The notes under the pieces: model-generated
Seen by the model: the letters and a program-made list of their open reading frames with translations, nothing else
Told to the model about the DNA's origin: nothing
Databases searched by the model: none
Program-made: the position numbers and the translations under genes
From: Verrucomicrobiota bacterium
Lineage (GTDB): Bacteria; Verrucomicrobiota; Verrucomicrobiia; Verrucomicrobiales; Akkermansiaceae
Direction of reading: 5' to 3'
NCBI GenBank assembly: GCA_026397695.1
Contig: JAPLUJ010000748.1
Coordinates: forward strand, 1-5,570
Length of the DNA stretch: 5,570 bases
Shown: positions 3,775-5,570 of the stretch, piece after piece
How the letters are laid out: each line of letters begins with the position of its first letter
Position numbering within the stretch: position 1 is the stretch's first letter

Positions 3775-5295
3775 ATGCAAAACCAACTCACCACCTATCT
3801 GCGTGCCGGGTATCCCGGACTCGCCGTCATCAGTACCGAGGAGGCGCGCGCCGAAGCGGAAATCGCGGCGGCCTGCACCTCGCTCAAACGCCGTCTCCAC
3901 GCCTGGTCCTCCACCGAGGGTCTGGTCGATACCAAGGAAGGCCGCATCACCGCGTGCCCGGATCCGCTTGAAGCCCTGCAACTTCTCGACCGGCTCTTCG
4001 CCAACGACACCCCGCGCCACATGGTTCTGCTGCGCGACCTCCAGCTCCATTTGGATCAAACCGATCCGATGTTGGTGCGCCGCATCAAGGACATCCTGCG
4101 CGTGGCCAAGGCCGGTGGCCATGCCGTCATCCTGCTGGGGTGCAGGCTCAAACTCCCGCCCGAACTCGAACACGAAATCACCCATGTGGATTTCAGCCTG
4201 CCCGACGCCACCCAACTGGGCGCGGTATTGGACGGCATCCTGAAATCCGCCAAAATCAAAACGCTGCATGACACGGTCAGGGAGTCCGCGTTGCAGAGCG
4301 CGCTGGGTCTGACCACCACCGAGGCTGAAAACGCGTTCGCGTTGTCGGTGGTCGAAACACAGGGCATTGATCATCGCATAGTCGCCCGCGAAAAGGCCAG
4401 GACCCTCAAGCGCAACGGCCTGGTTGAGGTTGTGGCCGCCACCACCGGTCTCGACGACATCGGCGGGCTGGGCCTGTTGAAGGAATGGCTGCAAGGCCGT
4501 GGCGGCGCGTTCAGCGCCTCAGCCAAAGCCTATGGCCTGCCCGCCCCCAAGGGCCTGTTGATTGTCGGCATCCCCGGCACCGGTAAATCGCTGACCGCCA
4601 AGGCCACCGCCGGTGCCTTCGGCCTGCCGCTGCTGCGCCTCGATATGGGCTGTGTGTTCGGCGGCATCGTCGGACAATCGGAAGCCAATCTGCGCTCCGT
4701 CATCCAGACCGCCGAGGCCATCGCCCCGTGTGTCCTGTGGATCGATGAAATCGAAAAGGGGTTCTCCGGCAGCAAGTCCAGCGGCTCCACCGATGGCGGC
4801 ACATCCTCCAGAGTGTTCGGTTCGTTCCTGAGCTGGATGCAGGAAAAGGAAAAGCCGGTGTTCGTCGTGGCCACCGCCAACGATGTATCCAAACTCCCGC
4901 CCGAATTCCTGCGCAAGGGACGCTTCGACGAGATGTTCTTCGTCGATCTGCCCGACGCCCTGGAGCGCGCACAGATATGGGACATCGTGATCAAGCGCCA
5001 TCGCCGCAAGCCCACGGATTTTGATACCGTGGTGCTGTCCCGCGCCTGTGAGCAGTTCACGGGAGCGGAGATTGAAGCCGTGTTCATCGACGCCCTGCAC
5101 GAGGCATACGCCGACGGCCGGGAGCCCAAGGCCAGGGATATACTGGAAGCCATGACCCGCACCGTGCCGCTGGCCCAACTCATGGACGGCCAGATCGCGG
5201 CCCTGCGCCACTGGGCCAAGGGCCGCGCCAGGGAAGCCGCCAGCCACAATGCGCCCGGGCCGCGCAACAGCAGGCGCATCAGTCAGGATAACTAA
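3775..5295 (+). CDS. Ycf46-like AAA ATPase
   Basis: Predicted product is 506 residues, full length for Ycf46-type ATPases. Residues 1-215 form the characteristic N-terminal region: Y-L-R-A-G-Y-P-G-L-A-V-I-S-T-E-E, W-S-S-T-E-G-L, a Walker-B-like M-V-L-L-R-D-L, and L-P-P-E-L-E-H-E-I-T with S-L-P-D. It resembles a decayed AAA domain without a P-loop. The active AAA domain has Walker A G265-I-P-G-T-G-K271-S272, Walker B with D324 and E325, sensor-1 N369 in A-T-A-N-D, arginine fingers R380 and R383 in L-R-K-G-R-F-D-E, and G430-A-E in the C-terminal subdomain. All catalytic residues are intact. C-x-L-W-I-D-E-I-E-K-G and L-R-K-G-R-F-D-E are typical of the Ycf46 branch rather than FtsH or Cdc48. It should form ATP-driven hexamers that remodel a protein partner. 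AAGGA precedes the ATG by three bases. It ends the DUF1257-DUF2997 operon. The substrate is unknown. Confidence 0.95.
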   Translation: MQNQLTTYLRAGYPGLAVISTEEARAEAEIAAACTSLKRRLHAWSSTEGLVDTKEGRITACPDPLEALQLLDRLFANDTPRHMVLLRDLQLHLDQTDPMLVRRIKDILRVAKAGGHAVILLGCRLKLPPELEHEITHVDFSLPDATQLGAVLDGILKSAKIKTLHDTVRESALQSALGLTTTEAENAFALSVVETQGIDHRIVAREKARTLKRNGLVEVVAATTGLDDIGGLGLLKEWLQGRGGAFSASAKAYGLPAPKGLLIVGIPGTGKSLTAKATAGAFGLPLLRLDMGCVFGGIVGQSEANLRSVIQTAEAIAPCVLWIDEIEKGFSGSKSSGSTDGGTSSRVFGSFLSWMQEKEKPVFVVATANDVSKLPPEFLRKGRFDEMFFVDLPDALERAQIWDIVIKRHRRKPTDFDTVVLSRACEQFTGAEIEAVFIDALHEAYADGREPKARDILEAMTRTVPLAQLMDGQIAALRHWAKGRAREAASHNAPGPRNSRRISQDN

Positions 5296-5331
5296 CCATA
5301 ACTCCCCACCAACACACATACCCGGCACCCA

Positions 5332-5375
5332 GGCCACCATGGAGTCCGACAATCTCCATGGTGGCCATTTCATTT
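5332..5375 (+). terminator. strong intrinsic terminator after the ATPase gene
   Basis: GGCCACCATGGAG (5332-5344) and CTCCATGGTGGCC (5354-5366) form a perfect 13-bp stem with a 9-base loop, followed by ATTTCATTT. It sits 36 bases after the ATPase stop and closes the four-gene unit. The stem is close to symmetric, but no T run serves the - strand, and no - strand gene faces it. Confidence 0.86.
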
Positions 5376-5425
5376 CCGACACCCCCCTGTGAAAAAAACC
5401 ACCAACCCCAACCAACAACAAGACA

Positions 5426-5570
5426 ATGGCTAACTACTACGCAACAGCACGCAGCAACTACTTCGCCGTCAAAAACGAGCAGGCATTCCGCGAATGGGCG
5501 GATGGCCTTGGCCTGAACATTCTGGAATCCGATCCCCGCGACAGGGTTTCAGGAGGCATTCCGCGCTTCG
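5426..5570 (+). CDS. unknown protein, 5' part only
   Basis: The frame opens at ATG 5426 and stays open to the window edge, giving 48 residues. It begins M-A-N-Y-Y-A-T-A-R-S-N-Y-F, followed by V-K-N-E-Q-A-F-R-E-W-A-D. This opening (A-R-S-N-Y-F-x-V-K with an acidic helix) resembles small unnamed proteins I associate with phages and plasmids; no function is known to me. The leader is C/A-rich (CCAACCCCAACCAACAAC) and lacks a Shine-Dalgarno, the same style as the leaders at 871 and 2779, which supports the start. It lies 59 bases after a strong terminator, so it should have its own promoter or depend on read-through. Confidence 0.68.
   Translation, partial: MANYYATARSNYFAVKNEQAFREWADGLGLNILESDPRDRVSGGIPRF

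Noticed and set aside
3709..4494. - strand 261-residue frame opposite the ATPase N-terminal part
   Set aside because: Antisense to a clear family. Its C-terminal W-S-L-V-I-G-H-W is just the translated heptamer repeat, a familiar false-gene signature.
4519..5421. - strand 300-residue frame opposite the ATPase AAA domain
   Set aside because: Antisense to Walker A, Walker B and the arginine fingers. Gly-rich, with no motif, and it spans the terminator.

Overview
This is a GC-rich (roughly 60-65 % in genes), gene-dense bacterial window with every supported gene on the + strand. It reads as part of an accessory region (plasmid, integrated element or large prophage): it carries a Cas4/RecB-type nuclease, a DUF3150 protein, tiny membrane proteins, several unnamed small proteins and no housekeeping gene. 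First genes of apparent transcripts have G-poor, C/A-rich leaders without a Shine-Dalgarno, and there are scattered heptamer repeats of the ACCAATG type. That style suggests Verrucomicrobiota or a neighbouring phylum, but this is a low-confidence inference from composition only.

Layout. (1) Bases 1-742 hold a three-gene coupled unit: the 3' part of a PD-(D/E)XK nuclease with a C-terminal CxxC-x5-C iron-sulfur motif, a 59-residue lipoprotein, and a 46-residue two-helix membrane protein. Each junction is an ATGA overlap, and a hairpin terminator closes the unit. (2) Bases 871-1896 encode a DUF3150-family protein, followed by a 13-bp hairpin and a lower-GC orphan membrane gene (about 2069-2461). 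(3) Bases 2462-2778 are gene-free and contain two terminator hairpins about 150 bases apart. (4) Bases 2779-5295 form the most interesting unit: a DUF1257 (Ycf35-like) protein, a DUF2997 protein overlapping it by ATGA, an unrecognised 95-residue protein, a heptamer-repeat spacer, and a full-length Ycf46-like AAA ATPase. A perfect 13-bp hairpin terminator ends the unit. (5) From 5426 a new gene begins and runs off the window.

How they may work together. DUF1257, DUF2997 and Ycf46 are families of unknown biochemistry best known from cyanobacteria and plastids (ycf35, ycf46). Here they form one compact transcription unit in what looks like an accessory locus, beside a nuclease and a DUF3150 protein. 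A reasonable inference is an AAA-driven remodelling machine with two or three small partners or adaptors. The sequence shows no substrate, so no specific function is claimed.
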